Below are positions 23,754-41,266 of a stretch of 64,000 bases of DNA, piece after piece. A model generated the notes under the pieces. That model did not search any database, was not told the DNA's origin, and saw only the letters and a list, made by a program, of their open reading frames with translations. The position numbers and the translations under genes were made by a program. The stretch lies in the NCBI GenBank assembly GCA_030770535.1, contig JASVEC010000011.1, positions 124,001 to 188,000 of the forward strand, given 5' to 3'. The stretch's first letter is position 1, and every line of letters starts with the position of its first letter. The DNA is from Batkoa obscura (Eukaryota > Entomophthoromycota > Entomophthoromycetes > Entomophthorales > Batkoaceae).

Positions 23754-24540
23754 TGTATTATTTGTATTATTTGTATTATTATTTTCGTTTGTATTGTTAT
23801 GACTATTGTTATCAGTATTGTTATTAATACATTTACCCTCAATTAAATTAAATGAGTCATCACAAGATAAACAAGTATAATTAAAATTGGATAAATTATT
23901 TACGTTATTAAAAGTACAAGAAATACAATTTTTAGGACAAACTAAGATAAAAAGTCGATTAAGTAATTTTTTATAAATAAAATATCGAAACAAAACTTAC
24001 GATCACATACGCCAAATTTATTAATTATTTGATAATTTCCACAATTATTAAAATAATTACTAAATTGATCTTGAGTTATTACTTTACATTCATTTTTTTT
24101 TCTTATCATCGGATATTCAATTTGATCTTGAATTATTTTATCTTTACATAATAAACATTCCACTTTTTTTAATCCATAACATTGATAACAATTACTATCG
24201 CATTCTAATAAATTAGTTATTAAAAATTAATTAATATAGTAAATATAATTGATAATACTTACTCTTACATGACCCATCTATAAAAATACCTTCATTGAAA
24301 TCATTCTTACAATAATATTCAGGTTTTAATACACATCCTTTATCCCCAGCTAATTGTAAGGTTTGATTATTATAACATGAGATACATTCACCATTGGGAT
24401 TACATCGCTCACAACCAGGTAAGTTACATACTTTAAAGGAAAGTTAGTTACCTTGAATAGTTAAGATAAGACATTAAAATTCATTTACAATGACATTCAT
24501 TATCAACAGAAGAGAGATAAGAATCAAGGTTGCAAGCCAT
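23439..24540 (-). CDS. Cys-rich single-pass membrane protein with poly-Asn stalk
   Basis: Not recognised as a named gene. Exons read from the ATG at 24540 give repeated Cys pairs (CNLPGCERCNPNGECISC, CVLKPEYYCKNDF, CYQCYGLKKVECLLCKDK, CPKNCISCTFNN, CLSCDDSFNLIEGKC) of the furin/EGF-like spacing seen in surface receptors. Then comes an Asn-rich stalk encoded by an (ATT)n tract at 23720-23752, one transmembrane helix (AISSSIMIVLLLIAVLIIY), and a ~50-residue basic tail. This suggests a type I surface protein. The visible N-terminus (MACNLDSYLSSV) is not a convincing signal peptide, so an upstream exon may be missing. Exon borders are by eye. Confidence 0.6.
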
Positions 24541-24777
24541 TTTTGAGAATAAATTTTAGATTATGTTAGTTTCCATTGTATTTATAGTATTTTTATTAGA
24601 ATTTAAAGAGTTATTAAGTTTTCTTTTTAATTCAAGGTTTTGATTTTAGTTCAAAGAATTATAAAGAAAATAGTAGCTTATAAAAATAGTAAATTGAAAA
24701 TGGTGGTGAATCAAGAAAATTAACAAAAAATAAAACAAAAATTTTGTTTTTTAATACAAAAAAATAGAAATAGAAAA

Positions 24778-25926
24778 ATGTCAATAAATAATGAAAACTT
24801 AAATGAAACCACCACTTCAATTAACAATGAAATTATGAATAATAATAATAATAATAATGAAACCCCTTGTATCCGAATTGATGAATCTACTAAACAAGAA
24901 TTAAAACAACGAAAAGTTGGAGTAAGTGAATTTTGGTATAAAAAATATAGTAATGAAGCATCTAAGAATTGGTAATACATTCTATCATCTCCTAATTTTC
25001 AATAAACTTATTAGTTGATTTTTAATTAGGGATAAATTTTACAAACGTAATGGGATTAATTTCTTTAAAGATCGACATTGGATAGATAAAGAATTTGAAG
25101 AATTAAATCAATTAATTAATAATAATGATAAAAATGAACAAGTAAGATAAATCTATTAATATAAAAAACAACTAATACTTATTAATATTTTGTTTTTTTA
25201 AAACTAGAAAAGATATATATTAGAAGTAGGTTGTGGTGTTGGAAACTTTGTTTATCCAGTATTAAATCAAACTAAAAATTTAATCTTTTATGCTTGTGAT
25301 TTTTCACCAAGAGCAGTCCAATTTGTTAAAGTAACTCATCTTTCTATTTTATTTTATTTTATTTTATTTTATTTTATTTTATTTTATCAAATCAATTAAA
25401 TAACATTATTATTTTGATTTTCTATAGGAACATCCAGAGTATAATCCAAATAGATGTATACCTTTTGTATGTGATATAACGAAAGATAATTTATCTGAAA
25501 ATGTCAAAAATGAATTAGATTATGTATCTTGTATATTTGTAATATCCGCTATACCACCAAATAAACAAAAGGCTAGCTTTGAAAATATACACAAAGTAAG
25601 CAATTTATATTAAAGTAAAAATTAGCCTATTAATTAATAAATTCTAGGCCATGAAACCAGGTGGTAAACTATTCTTTCGAGATTATGCAGAATATGATGC
25701 GGCTGAAATTCGATTTAAAAGTAGTAATAAAATTGATGATCAGTTTTATGTACGTCAAGATGGGACATTTAGTGTTTATTTTAATCAACATCAATTTCAA
25801 GAGTTAGTACAAGAAGTTGGGTTTAAAGTAGTGGAGATTAATTATGTTCATAAAAAGATGGAAAATATTAAATTGGGAGTTAAAGCAGATAGAATATTTT
25901 TACAGGCAGTGATAGAGAAGTGTTGA
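24778..25926 (+). CDS. tRNA 3-methylcytidine methyltransferase (TRM140/METTL6 family)
   Basis: SAM-dependent methyltransferase that forms m3C at position 32 of some tRNAs. The N-terminal ~50 residues are Asn-rich. Conserved pieces: VSEFWYKKYSNEASKNW, then DKFYKRNGINFFKDRHW, motif I ILEVGCGVGNFVYPVL, YACDFSPRAVQFVK, FVCDITKDNL, LDYVSCIFVISAIPP, MKPGGKLFFRDY and YFNQHQFQELVQEVGF. Six exons with short introns; the intron after PRAVQFVK contains an (ATTTT)n microsatellite at about 25347-25387. About 310 residues. It is divergent from the Cys-rich gene (237 bp) and convergent with DCP1 (68 bp). Confidence 0.88.
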
Positions 25927-25994
25927 GAAAAGGATATTGATAGAAGAATAAAATTAAAATATGAATTTATTTGATGAAGCTTTTTTTTATTAAA

Positions 25995-26737
25995 TTAATA
26001 ATTTTTATTGATTGTTGATAAATTAAAATTTTCTTCAAATTTTGGACTGGTTATATCATCAGCCATGACTCTTGAATAACTAGAATATGTTGTTATAAAT
26101 ATATAATAAATAAATATTAATAACTTACATATCCAAAGCAGAAGCAATTCTAGCTCTATCGCTTTCTTCGTATAACCAAATACCAAAGATACCATCTAAA
26201 TTATAGAAAATGAAAATTCAATAAAAAGATTAATATTGAATATTTTATGTATTATTATCATTATTATTATTATTGTTATTATTTCTATTTTATATTAAAA
26301 TGATATTAACTTACTTTCAGGTCTTTTAACATTAATATATTCATTATAACTAACTTGACATTCATTACTTAAATAAAATATAAAATTATTTAAATTTTCC
26401 CTATTTAATATAAAGATGCCATAAAAAGGAGCTATTTTTCTAAATTATGTTATTATTATTATTCTATTAGTTAAATAGATGGAATTGTATAATATTTTAC
26501 CTCTTAAATAAAAATAATGGGCCACTATAATTAGCTAATTTCTATAATGATAATTATAGTTGTATTAATAAATAATTTCAATAAAATTATCATTATGAAT
26601 CTAATTACCCAACCAATTTGTTTTTCATCAAAATCATAAATAACAGAATGTGAAGAAGAATCTAATATTGCTATTATATTCGGATCATATCGTTTTATTA
26701 CTTTTAAATTGAGATCATATTGGATTTTAGGATTCAT
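25995..26737 (-). CDS. DCP1: mRNA decapping activator Dcp1, EVH1-only
   Basis: Stimulates the decapping enzyme Dcp2 in cytoplasmic mRNA decay. Exons read in order give RYDPNIIAILDSSSHSVIYD, FDEKQIGWKLANYSGPLFLF, IAPFYGIFILNRENLNNF, IFGIWLYEESDRARIASAL and a ~25-residue tail. These match the Dcp1 EVH1 fold (ILDxxSHAVVY, YGFxILNR, GIWFYDExDRxRIAxLL). The protein is only about 150 residues, so it lacks the long C-terminal extension of animal Dcp1. The last intron (about 26062-26128) splices in phase to give ALDIYSRVMADD. Confidence 0.85.
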
Positions 26738-27036
26738 TGAAGTTTCTGGTTTTTTGTTATTTGAAATAAGAATAATTATTAAATAGAAAAAAGAAAAAAG
26801 TGAAGTTAACTTGTTGAAAACGCAAAGTGTGAAGTCATAAATTTTTAAAGTAAGAATTCCAATTTTTTTCTTTTTTAATCTTTTTAAAAAAATGAGCGAT
26901 AAAGGAAATTCAAGTAAATAGTATACGTCTATTTATTATAATATAGGATATTAACAATTGATATCTTATTTTGTAATTAGTATATTTACCAAAATCCAAT
27001 TATTTAGATAAACTAAGAAATCGAAAATTTAAAAAA

Positions 27037-28258
27037 ATGGATATTGAGATTGAAAAGGAAAATTATATTGAAGGCGAGGATAATGAAAATAATATAAATA
27101 ACCTAAAGGATTATAACGAGAAAAATAAAGATATTGATGACAAGCCGTTAATAGAGAACAAAGAAAGTGATGAGAATCTAAATAATGATAATAATGATGA
27201 AATTACTGATAACTCAGTTAATAAAAACAACCAATATAAGGATAATTTAAATGACGATAATGACAATGCTATCGATAAAAGCAATAACATATTTCTTCAA
27301 AATAAGAAAAATAATAAAAACTTAAAGAATGAAAAAGATAAAAATAATAATAAAAAAAATAATCCATTTATTAAAAACAATAAAAATGAAAGTGATTTAT
27401 CAAATGATTTCTATGATGCTAATGAAAATAATGAATATATAATATCTACTACAAGTAACACCAATTATAGCTATAATAATGCCAATAATAATTATAAATC
27501 AAATCCTAATTTTTCCAATGATAATAATACATACTACCAACGTTTAACTCAATTATATTATATATATAGGTAATTTAATTACACATTAATTTATTTAATA
27601 CACATTAATTTTTAATTTTAAAAAACAAAAGAGTATTACAATTAATTATTAATATCTTATTTTTAATCTTTATATTAATATTAAGTTTTGTATTTATTTA
27701 TAATTTATATAACGATATTTATAATATTTACATATCACGTCAACAAGGTAATTTCTTTTTTCATGACTCCTACTCATTAACTCCCACTTACTAATCCGAC
27801 TTTTCTCTTTTTATTCTTTTAGATTTAATTAGAGAGATTTCTTCATGTCAAAAAAGCTATATTGATAATCAATGTGATCCCGAATTACGTCGACCAGTTA
27901 TGGAAGAGATATGTGAGGTATGGAATAAGTGTAGAAATCAAAATCCGACTCATTCTATTTCAATTATTAAATTAAGTTTAATTTCAATTGCTAAATTAAT
28001 GGATGCTTTTTTATTGACGTTTAGTTACAAATCGATGGTAAGTTAAAAAGTTGTATTATTTATTTATTGTTTATTTTTATTGTTTTATTGTTGTTGTTGG
28101 GATGTACAATTTGAAATTAATGTTTTTTTTTTATTTAGTTTTTGTTAGCTTTATTTCTTTTATTTTGGATTTTATTAAACTCGATAACTAAATTGATTAG
28201 TTTACCATATGTAGGACAGAGTAATAATAATAATAATAATCTTGGGATGATAAGGTAA
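27037..28258 (+). CDS. Brl1/Brr6 nuclear-envelope protein
   Basis: Inner nuclear membrane protein for nuclear pore assembly and lipid homeostasis. Exon 1 (to about 27570) is an Asn/Asp/Lys-rich disordered N-terminus of ~178 residues. Then a first transmembrane segment (IFILILSFVFIYNLY), the lumenal Brl1/Brr6 domain with four Cys (SCQKSYIDNQCDPELRRP, MEEICEVWNKCRN, SIIKLSLISIAKLMDAFLL, FSYKSM) and a second membrane segment (FLLALFLLFWILL). The Cys pattern is the signature of the di-sulphide-bridge domain. The C-terminus after SLPYVGQS is a short Asn run. Four exons. The family is restricted to organisms with closed mitosis, which agrees with a fungus. Confidence 0.88.
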
Positions 28259-28357
28259 ATAAAAAGTTATTTACAATAGTAAAAAGAGAATCAGAATAAA
28301 ATAAGAAAGTTTGTATCATTACTGTTTTATTTTATTTTATTTTATTTTAATATAATT

Positions 28358-29832
28358 TTAAATACTCAATTTAGAATAATTTAGCTTTAAAATAGTAGAT
28401 ATACCATTATTAAAATTAATTAAACCTTCCGAATTTATAATGGAATTCTTTTTAAATTCATTAGATATAGAATAATTTAAATCAAAGTTTAAATAATTAA
28501 TAGATAATTCGTTAGAATTATTATTAATTCTATTTTCTACAAAAGTATTATTATCTTCATAATAAAACTAGATAGAAATGAAATTAGGTTAATTATTATA
28601 TTATATTGAGTTATTATAATAATAATTTACTTCTATCTTATCCCCAATTTTTAAATCTAATTTCGTATCTAATGCAATATTCCCATTACTTGGATCTCCA
28701 GCCGAAATAGCAAAATAACCCTAAAAAAAGATACATATATAATTATTATCATTATTATTATTATTAATTTATACTTACTATCTCTTTCCCCTCCCTACTT
28801 AATCTGGTCCAAATCAACACTTGATTAAAATCCAATTTTTTATTTTTATTTTCTAATTGATCTACTTTTTCTTTTAATAATCCACAAGCATTATTAAATC
28901 CTTTGAATTCAATTATTATATTTCCTTGACATTGTTTTAATTCATATTCATCACTTATTTTAATTAATTTATCAACACTAACTTTCCATGGTAATATACA
29001 GTTAGTATAAAAACCTAATAAACCTTCTTGATAGAGTTCGTTATTATAATACAATTGATTAGGTGTATTATATTCAAATATTGTATTACTTGATTTAAAA
29101 CCAGTCTATTAAAATAAGAATATATTTTAATTAGAATAAATACAATTAGATTATAATTATAATTATAATTATAATTAATATTTTACCTTAGTTACCCCTT
29201 TCATTTCAATATCCAAAACTTGTAAATATTGTTCTAATTGATTATCTCCCATTAAAAATAAATTTCCATTGCTCCTATTAATCAATTTCTATTAATTTAA
29301 TACTCAATCTTAATATGAGGAATAAAACTTACTCTTTCACAGTTTCTAATTCTTTTGGTATCTTGACTTTATTTTCAGCTTGAGAGATCGATTTCATATT
29401 TCCTAAATCCATCTCTTTCCTTTCCACTGACCCCGTCTGCTTCCCACTACGCCATCTACCTACTGAATTAAAATTTAAATCTTTTACATTGTTATCTTGA
29501 TGGTAAAATGGAATCAAAACTTCTTTTTCACTTTCTTTATTAATTAATAATATAACTAAATTCTCTTCTTTTAAATTATTATCAATTATATTATCCATAA
29601 ATGTAGCTTGTATATTACTGGGATTTAATTTAGTTTGAAGATAATTATATGTTTTTGTCACTTGTTGATACGATTTACTGAATAATAAAATGGCTAAATC
29701 AGTATGTGAATTTTGGTAAATGGGGTGAGATTTGTCAGTTAAGTGAGATGAGTTAATCAAATATTTTTTATAATGTAAGGAACGGATGGGTTGATATTGA
29801 AAATTTTGTGTTAGTTTATTGACAAGTTTCAT
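28358..29832 (-). CDS. FIST-domain-like protein
   Basis: Probable FIST (F-box and intracellular signal transduction) sensory-domain protein. Exon 1 (29338-29832): LHYKKYLINSSHLTDKS, TDLAILLFSKSYQQVTK. Next exons: NGNLFLMGDNQLEQYLQVLD, MKGVTKTGFKSSNTIFE, LYYNNELYQEGLLGFYTN, then GYFAISAGDPSNGNIALD and DLKIGDKIEFYYED. The order of a strand with AILLFS, a short GDxxxxxLxxLD stretch, the NNELYxEGLLGF turn and a late DLKIGDKIEF strand fits FIST_N then FIST_C; identity is low, so this is inference. About 420 residues, six exons. It shares a 176-bp divergent promoter region with CAB4. Confidence 0.55.
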
Positions 29833-30008
29833 TTTTGGATTAAAATTGTAAATAAAATAATGGAAATAAACTTGAATTTTTAAAATAATCTAATTTCAAA
29901 TAAAATTTAGTTTTTTTGAAACATTTAGATTATTTTGCAATCAATTTATTTAAGTCAATGCTTCTTTTTTGTTGAATTTTATAATAATAATATAAATAGA
30001 AATCAAAA

Positions 30009-31216
30009 ATGAATCAAATTATTCTTATAAATAGTGATATTGATATACAAATAAAAGAAAACCAAGTTATTATCAACTCAAAATTACTTCAATCTATCCA
30101 AAATCTACTACAAACTTTAGAGTATCATTCACTTTATGTTTACATTTATAACGATAGTAATATCATTTCTTCTCAACAATCACTTTATTCCATTAATTGT
30201 TATTTATATGATCAATTATGGACTTGGAGTATTGGGAATAAATTATTATTGGATATTAATATTATCTATGAGACTTATAATAAAGAGTTTTTGAAAAAAG
30301 CGAATGATTTATTTGATAATCAATTGCTGATTTATTACAAAAAAGAAGGTAAATTTTGATTTTGATTTTGATTTTGATTTTGATTTTATTAAAAAAATTC
30401 AACTTTGATTCTAATTTATTATTATATAATTAGATTTACAATACCTATCAAAGTACAATTCCCATTCATTCAATTTAGTTTTATTAACTTATCATGATTC
30501 CAACTTATCAACTATTGATAACGTCATCCATACAACTATTATTATTAAAGATATACCTTATCATTATATAGCTTTAGGAGGTACTTTTGATCATTTACAT
30601 TTAGGACATAAAATATTGTTATCTACGGCTTTATTATTAGCTCAAGATAAGTTATTTTGTGGAATTATGGGTAAGTTTGTATATTCTAATAAACTATAAA
30701 ATTAATAACGTTTTTTCTTTAATATTTACTTTTATTAGATGATTCTTTATTAAAAAATAAACAATTTGCTCATGAAATTCAAAAAAATGATAAAAGAATA
30801 GAGATTATCAATCATTTTTTGAATTTATTACGTCCTAATTTTAAGTTTATTGTAAGTTTATTGAATTCTTTTTATTAATATCACTTCAATTCATCTTTCT
30901 AATCCTTTCTTTTTATTTAGATAGAACCCATCTTTGATCCATATGGTCCAACAATTCATGATCCCACTATTGATACATTAATAGTATCTAAAGAAACTGT
31001 TTCTGGTGGTGAAGCAAGTAAGTTTAAATACATAAACATAAATAAAACAATTGAAACTTTATTAATACAATTTTAGTTAATAAAAAGAGACTCGAAAAAG
31101 GTTATAATGAATTAAATATAATTTGTATTGAATTAGTATCAGATCATGAAAACAAACAAGATATTAAAAATAAATTATCATCCACTAAAATTCGAGAATA
31201 TTTAAATCAACATTAA
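30009..31216 (+). CDS. CAB4: Phosphopantetheine adenylyltransferase (Cab4/PPAT)
   Basis: Fourth step of coenzyme A synthesis: joins 4'-phosphopantetheine and ATP to give dephospho-CoA. The N-terminal ~140 residues are poorly conserved, as in yeast Cab4. The nucleotidyltransferase core follows: [19 protein letters not shown] (with the HxGH-type motif), [71 protein letters not shown] and a C-terminal SSTKIREYL. About 310 residues; five exons. The first intron starts inside a (TTTTGA)n microsatellite at 30353-30388. No dephospho-CoA kinase domain is fused, unlike animal CoA synthase. Confidence 0.92.
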
Positions 31217-31353
31217 TTTGTTTTTTGAAATAAATATTAATTCCTATTTTATATTATTTAATTATCATTTCTGAATATTAAATTCAATCAACTTTTTCTT
31301 TCAAATATTTTAAATATAATTGAAATTTCATTATTTCTCAATTGAATTGTATT

Positions 31354-36590
<5,237 letters not shown>

Positions 36591-36795
36591 TTTGTATTGA
36601 TATTTAAAAAAAGATAGAATTGAAATTTTTTAGCAAAAAATAATTCAATTTTGATTTCATTTGCTGAAAATACTTGACTGCGTTTTTTAAGCTTATTAGC
36701 CTTATAAAGAATTAAGTCAAAATTAAGCTCATTTTTTTGGAATATTGTTTTGATTTAGGCTGGGTTGGTTCCAAAGTTTGATGGCAATAACTTTG
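36591..36795. promoter_or_regulatory. MPH1 upstream region
   Basis: 205 bp before the MPH1 start, containing poly-A stretches. No distinct motif. It is bounded on the far side by the inverted-repeat element at 36796. Confidence 0.35.
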
Positions 36796-37248
36796 TATAA
36801 TGAATAGCAAAAAAACTGGAAAAGCTCCCAAAAAAAATCAGATTACTTCCAAAGTTCGATTTTAAGCTAGCCTAAATTTTCAATAAACAAAAATTTAAAA
36901 AAAAATACAAAAAAAAAATACATTAAAACAATACTGTATAAATAATAAGCTATATAAAAAAGTATTGAGAAATTCACTATACAAACTTATTCAAAACTTT
37001 AAACTTAATTCTTTTTTTATTATTTCTTTTAATATTAGGTTGAATTTTATCAAAAATTAAATTTTAAGCTTTAGCTTAACATCAAACTCTGAAAATAGCA
37101 GCTTTCTATGAAAGTTTAAGCTAAGCTTAAGATCGAATTTTAGCAGCTGTTGGAAATCCTTTGATCTTATTGATTAAATCAAAATTGGACTTTGGAAGCA
37201 GTCCGCTTTTTTTGGGGGTTTCTCCAGTTTTCTTTGCTATTCACTATA
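36796..37248. mobile_element. Inverted-repeat element (~450 bp, ~68-bp arms), MITE-like
   Basis: The left arm 36796-36863 (TATAATGAATAGCAAAAAAA, then ACTGGAAAAGCTCCC, TTCCAAAGTTCGATTTT) is mirrored by the right arm 37181-37248 (AAAATTGGACTTTGGAAGCA, CTCCAGTTTTCTTTGCTATT, CACTATA). The arms are imperfect, differing at scattered sites. The interior is AT-rich with no frame. A clear target duplication could not be assigned. It is a different family from the ~105-bp MITE and the only copy I see here. Confidence 0.6.
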
Positions 37249-37328
37249 AACGCTGTTTATTTTGATCATTTTGTTACTGCTGAATTTATATTTTGAATCG
37301 AACAACTCACTGGAGTGGCAAATTGGTA

Positions 37329-37433
37329 TGGGGACGTATTTTTTTGTTTAAGAATTTTACTAACAATCTTTCCGCTCCAAATATCACTCAAAAAATGGAA
37401 AAAGTGATGAAATCAAAAAAACGCCCCCCCCCA
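37329..37433 (+). mobile_element. MITE copy D
   Basis: TGGGGACGTATTTTTTTG...ACTCAAAAAATGG...CCCCCCCCA flanked by TA/TTA. Same orientation as copies A and C. It lies in the gap between MPH1 and the desaturase. Confidence 0.8.
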
Positions 37434-37525
37434 TTAGACTTTTAAAGCGAAAATATCAATAAAGCATAATTTCTGGCTAAATAATTTTAATGAAATTCAG
37501 AACAATAAAAAAAAATACAAATTTA

Positions 37526-39077
37526 TTAATCAAGATGTAATTTGGAATTAATCATTTTAGATACTCTATCTAAACGATCCATGACTTCCATTGTACCTTC
37601 AAAGAAGCCTGTACAGTGATATTTAATATCATATTTGTTACACAAGGCCTGTACTCTCTTTTGAGTAAATTGAAAGTTGTGTCTTGGTAAAGTTGGGAAT
37701 AACTAAATTAAAATGATAAGTAAAAATATATGTATAAAGTACAAAATAAAAACTTACATGATGTTCAATTTGATAATTTAAACCACCGGTAAACCAAGTC
37801 ATAAAATAAGAAGGCATTACATCTCTTCCAGTTTCAATTTGTAATTGATAGAAATCTAATTCATTTGCTTCATCTTTAGTTAAAATCCTCATACCATTAT
37901 GATTTAAACTAAAGACAACAGCAATTAATACACCTGAACTAGTTTGAGAAAAGAATAAAAATAATAATGATTTAACCCACGTAGTTGGATAATAAAATGT
38001 AATAAAAAAATTAATAACCCAATGAAGTACTAAACAGAGGGGTTCGATAGGTGAAATAGGAATAAATTGTTTTGTTTTATCACCTAATTGACCATTACTT
38101 AAAGAATACCATAAACTAAAGAAACACCAAGATAATCTAGCAAATGCTAATAATGGGAAAAATAAAAACTTTTGATTATTCAACATGAATAATTTCATTT
38201 GACTTCCTAATTCTTGATCATTCAATTCAGTATATAACTCCATTACATTTTCACTCCAAGCTAAAAATGGATGAGTATCAATATCAGGATCATCATTATG
38301 TACATTAGGTGAAGCATGATGTGTATTATGCTTATCTTTCCACCAAGATGGGGAAAAACCTTGACAAACTGCACCAAAGAATAAACCGCCAACAGTATTA
38401 TTTAAATATCGATTTTCAAATACTTGATGGTGAAGGTATTCATGTGCATGCCATCCACATTGTTGCCAAAATAATCCCATTAATAAAGCAGAGATCAAAA
38501 CACCTATTAAAGTATGACCAAAGTGTTTTAATACAATTACAGAAGATAAAAAGATGGAGATGTTTAATACTCCAATCATAAGATAAAAAGGTTTATTTGA
38601 TTTAAATAAACCTTCTTTTTCAAAATCCTTCTTTAAGTTTCTTATTTCTTTTAAGAATTCATTATCTATTTGTTATTACTATTAGTAATGTTATCCAATA
38701 TTAAACATTGTAATGTATCACCTTTTTCACCCTTTAACTTATATTGTTTAGTAAGTTCTTCATCATAGTAATCAGTTAGAATTTCCTGAATGTTAGGTGG
38801 ATGGAACGCATTAAAAGTATCTAATTTGAAGTTAGTTATCATTGACTATTAATATGTGATGTTAGTCTTACCAGTAGCATCAATACCGATTTGAGTTTTA
38901 ATTACTGGTCCACCAGGGTGTTCATTAATGAAATCAGTAATATCATATACCTTTCCATTGATTATAGTGACTATTTTGTCATCTGAATTATCTATTTATA
39001 TTAAGATTGTTACTATTATCATTAACGTTTTTGATAAAAAGATTACTTTGTTTTGCTTCAGTTACGAAAGGAGGCAT
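37526..39077 (-). CDS. Cytochrome b5-fused front-end (delta-6 type) fatty acid desaturase
   Basis: ER enzyme that inserts a double bond between an existing one and the carboxyl end of a fatty acid. The N-terminal cytochrome b5 domain has IINGKVYDITDFINEHPGG (haem HPGG) and DTFNAFHPPNIQEIL. The desaturase part has His box 1 HAHEYLHHQVF, box 2 WWKDKHNTHHASPN followed by DDPDIDTHPFLAW, and box 3 GGLNYQIEHH, where Gln replaces the first His as in front-end desaturases. The C-terminus (LFPTLPRHNF, YHCTGFFEGTMEV) and membrane segments align well with Mortierella delta-6 enzymes. Five exons, introns ~50-60 bp; the second-last junction (near 38650-38710) has two possible donors. About 430 residues. 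Regiospecificity (delta-5, -6 or -8) is inferred. Confidence 0.85.
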
Positions 39078-40570
39078 CTTATTGATAGTTTATAATACTT
39101 GAATTAATAAACTTTGATTGAATTGATAAAGTGTTATTTTTAAAGTGTAATTGATAAACAACTATCAAAAAATTTTAAATAACAATAGCAAAAAGATAAT
39201 CTTTTATTTCCATCTTTTTATTACGATCTTTTAGAAACTCTATATAACAATTTAATAAAAAAACCTTATCGTTTTAACTAAATTTAGTAAATATCCCCCT
39301 TTAACTAAGTTAAACTACCAATTTTCCTCTTCGGACCTCAATTTTCCAGACATCAATTTTGATTGCCCCGTTATCTTTTTGATTTAATTTTCCGCCTTTT
39401 AAAATCACCTCCCAATTGTTATGATTATTTACAAATTTAGAAATAATAATTTCTATTTTTCGGATAATTAATTACAGTTTTCTGCATCTTGACTCTTTCT
39501 TTAACATGGATTAACGGAACTGATTGGAGAATAGCTATGGCATTAACTCATATTAAATTAAGTTTAGAAACTATATTCTGGTTTTTTGTTTTCCTTTTAT
39601 TTTTCCTCTTTTCTTTATAGTGGTTTTAGTGCCCCTGATTTTATATTTTAATTTATATTTTATGTTCTTTTCAATAAAATAAAATAATTTTATAACACAA
39701 TTGCATCAGCAGAAAAATATTTATATTTAAAGGACAACGTTAAATAACCTTTGAATTTTTTGTAAGAGACAATGATAAAGCTTTTAGTTTTAAATATTAA
39801 AAAGACTAAAAATTATTTACAAATGTTGCTTTGTATAAAAATATTTCTAATTTATGATGAAAATAAAGCTTACATGTTTAAGTATTTTTTTAAATAAACC
39901 TATACCAAAGAGGAAACAGCAATTTTGTTTCAAAAAAAAAACAATTATTGTATTTTTTAAATCATTGCCTCCTTTTTTAAATGCAAAAAATTAGGTAAAT
40001 TTTGCATATAGCCACAAAAAAAGTCAAATATAAAATTCAAATAAAAAATAAATAAAAAATAATAGTTATTCAAAGCTAAATCTAGGCTATAAAGTAGGTA
40101 ATTTATTTTTTTAAAATAATTTTAATTAATTATAAAAGATATAAAATAAACTAAATAATATATATAAGTCTATAAAATATTAATATTTTTTAATTTAAAA
40201 TGCTTGTATTTTTAAATTAACTTATTTATTATTAGTTTACATGAATAAATATAATTATTATAATACTATAATGCGAGCTTATTATAAGTATAAAAATTAT
40301 AGTGCTTAATTAAAAATATATTCTTATATTTTACTTTTATATTAAAACTTATATATTTTATATATTTTATTTCTTTAATTATATTTATTTTTATTATTTA
40401 TGTTTTTTTATTTTTTTAAATAGTTAAAAACTTTTTTCACTCAAACACTATTTTTCAAATAGTTGACTTTTATCAAAAAATAAACATGTTATAGTGCTAA
40501 CCACTCACTTTTCCAGGCTCAAGTTTGCTTTGTTTATTAAAACTCTCACTAGGAATTTCTAAACAACATT
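39078..40570. other. Gene-poor AT-rich DNA upstream of the desaturase
   Basis: 1.5 kb with desaturase promoter at its left side and long A/T runs after. No coding frame or recognised repeat. Confidence 0.4.
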
Positions 40571-40673
40571 CAGGGGTGTTTTTTTGACTTCATCACTTTT
40601 TCTATTTTTTAAGCGTTATTTAAGCGGAGAATGTGTTAGTGAAATTCTTAAACACAAAAACACATCTCCATTT
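40571..40673 (-). mobile_element. MITE copy E
   Basis: CAGGGGTGTTTTTTTGAC...TAAGCGTTATTTAAGCGG...CACATCTCCA, reverse orientation. More decayed than most copies. Confidence 0.7.
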
Positions 40674-41154
40674 ATTAATTAAAATCAATTGTTATATTCT
40701 TCAGGCTATAATCTTCTTTTTTAGGCAGCCTCGTATAACTTTTTTACTTAAACTTTGCTTTTTTTATTATATTCCCTTTTTTTAAGTTTTTATGTATAAT
40801 TATAAAAGCAAAGCTCTAGTTAATAATTTATTTTTAAAATCAGGTTATATTTTTATTTTTATTAAAACATAACTTGATTTTAAATATAAAATACTAACTG
40901 GAACTTTGTTTTTATAATAATGCAAAGTTTATAAAATTTTATAATAAAACAGAAAAAATATTAAAGTTTATTATTGATAATAATAAACTTAATCAAGCAA
41001 TATATAAAATTAATGCTTTGAGGAAAATAAAAAACAAAAACCAACAAGTATTACTATTATCAGTTATAGCTTTAGTATATTTTTTTAATAAATGTAAAAG
41101 TTTTAGATTTAATATAAATAGAAATTAATATGACTATTTAAAAATAACTAATAA
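40674..41154. other. Gene-free AT-rich DNA
   Basis: 480 bp between MITE copies E and F; nothing coding is visible. Confidence 0.4.
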
Positions 41155-41257
41155 TAGGAGGATGTTTTTGGTTTCATTACTTTTTCCATTTTTTAAGCGC
41201 TGTTTGAGCGGGAAGATTGTTAGTAAAATTCTTAGACAAAAAAAATACATCGCCATA
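41155..41257 (-). mobile_element. MITE copy F
   Basis: AGGAGGATGTTTTTGGTT...AAGCGCTGTTTGAGCGGG...ATACATCGCCA, flanked by TA. It sits 10 bp before the second full candidate SINE. Confidence 0.75.
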
Positions 41258-41266
41258 ATAAAATAT

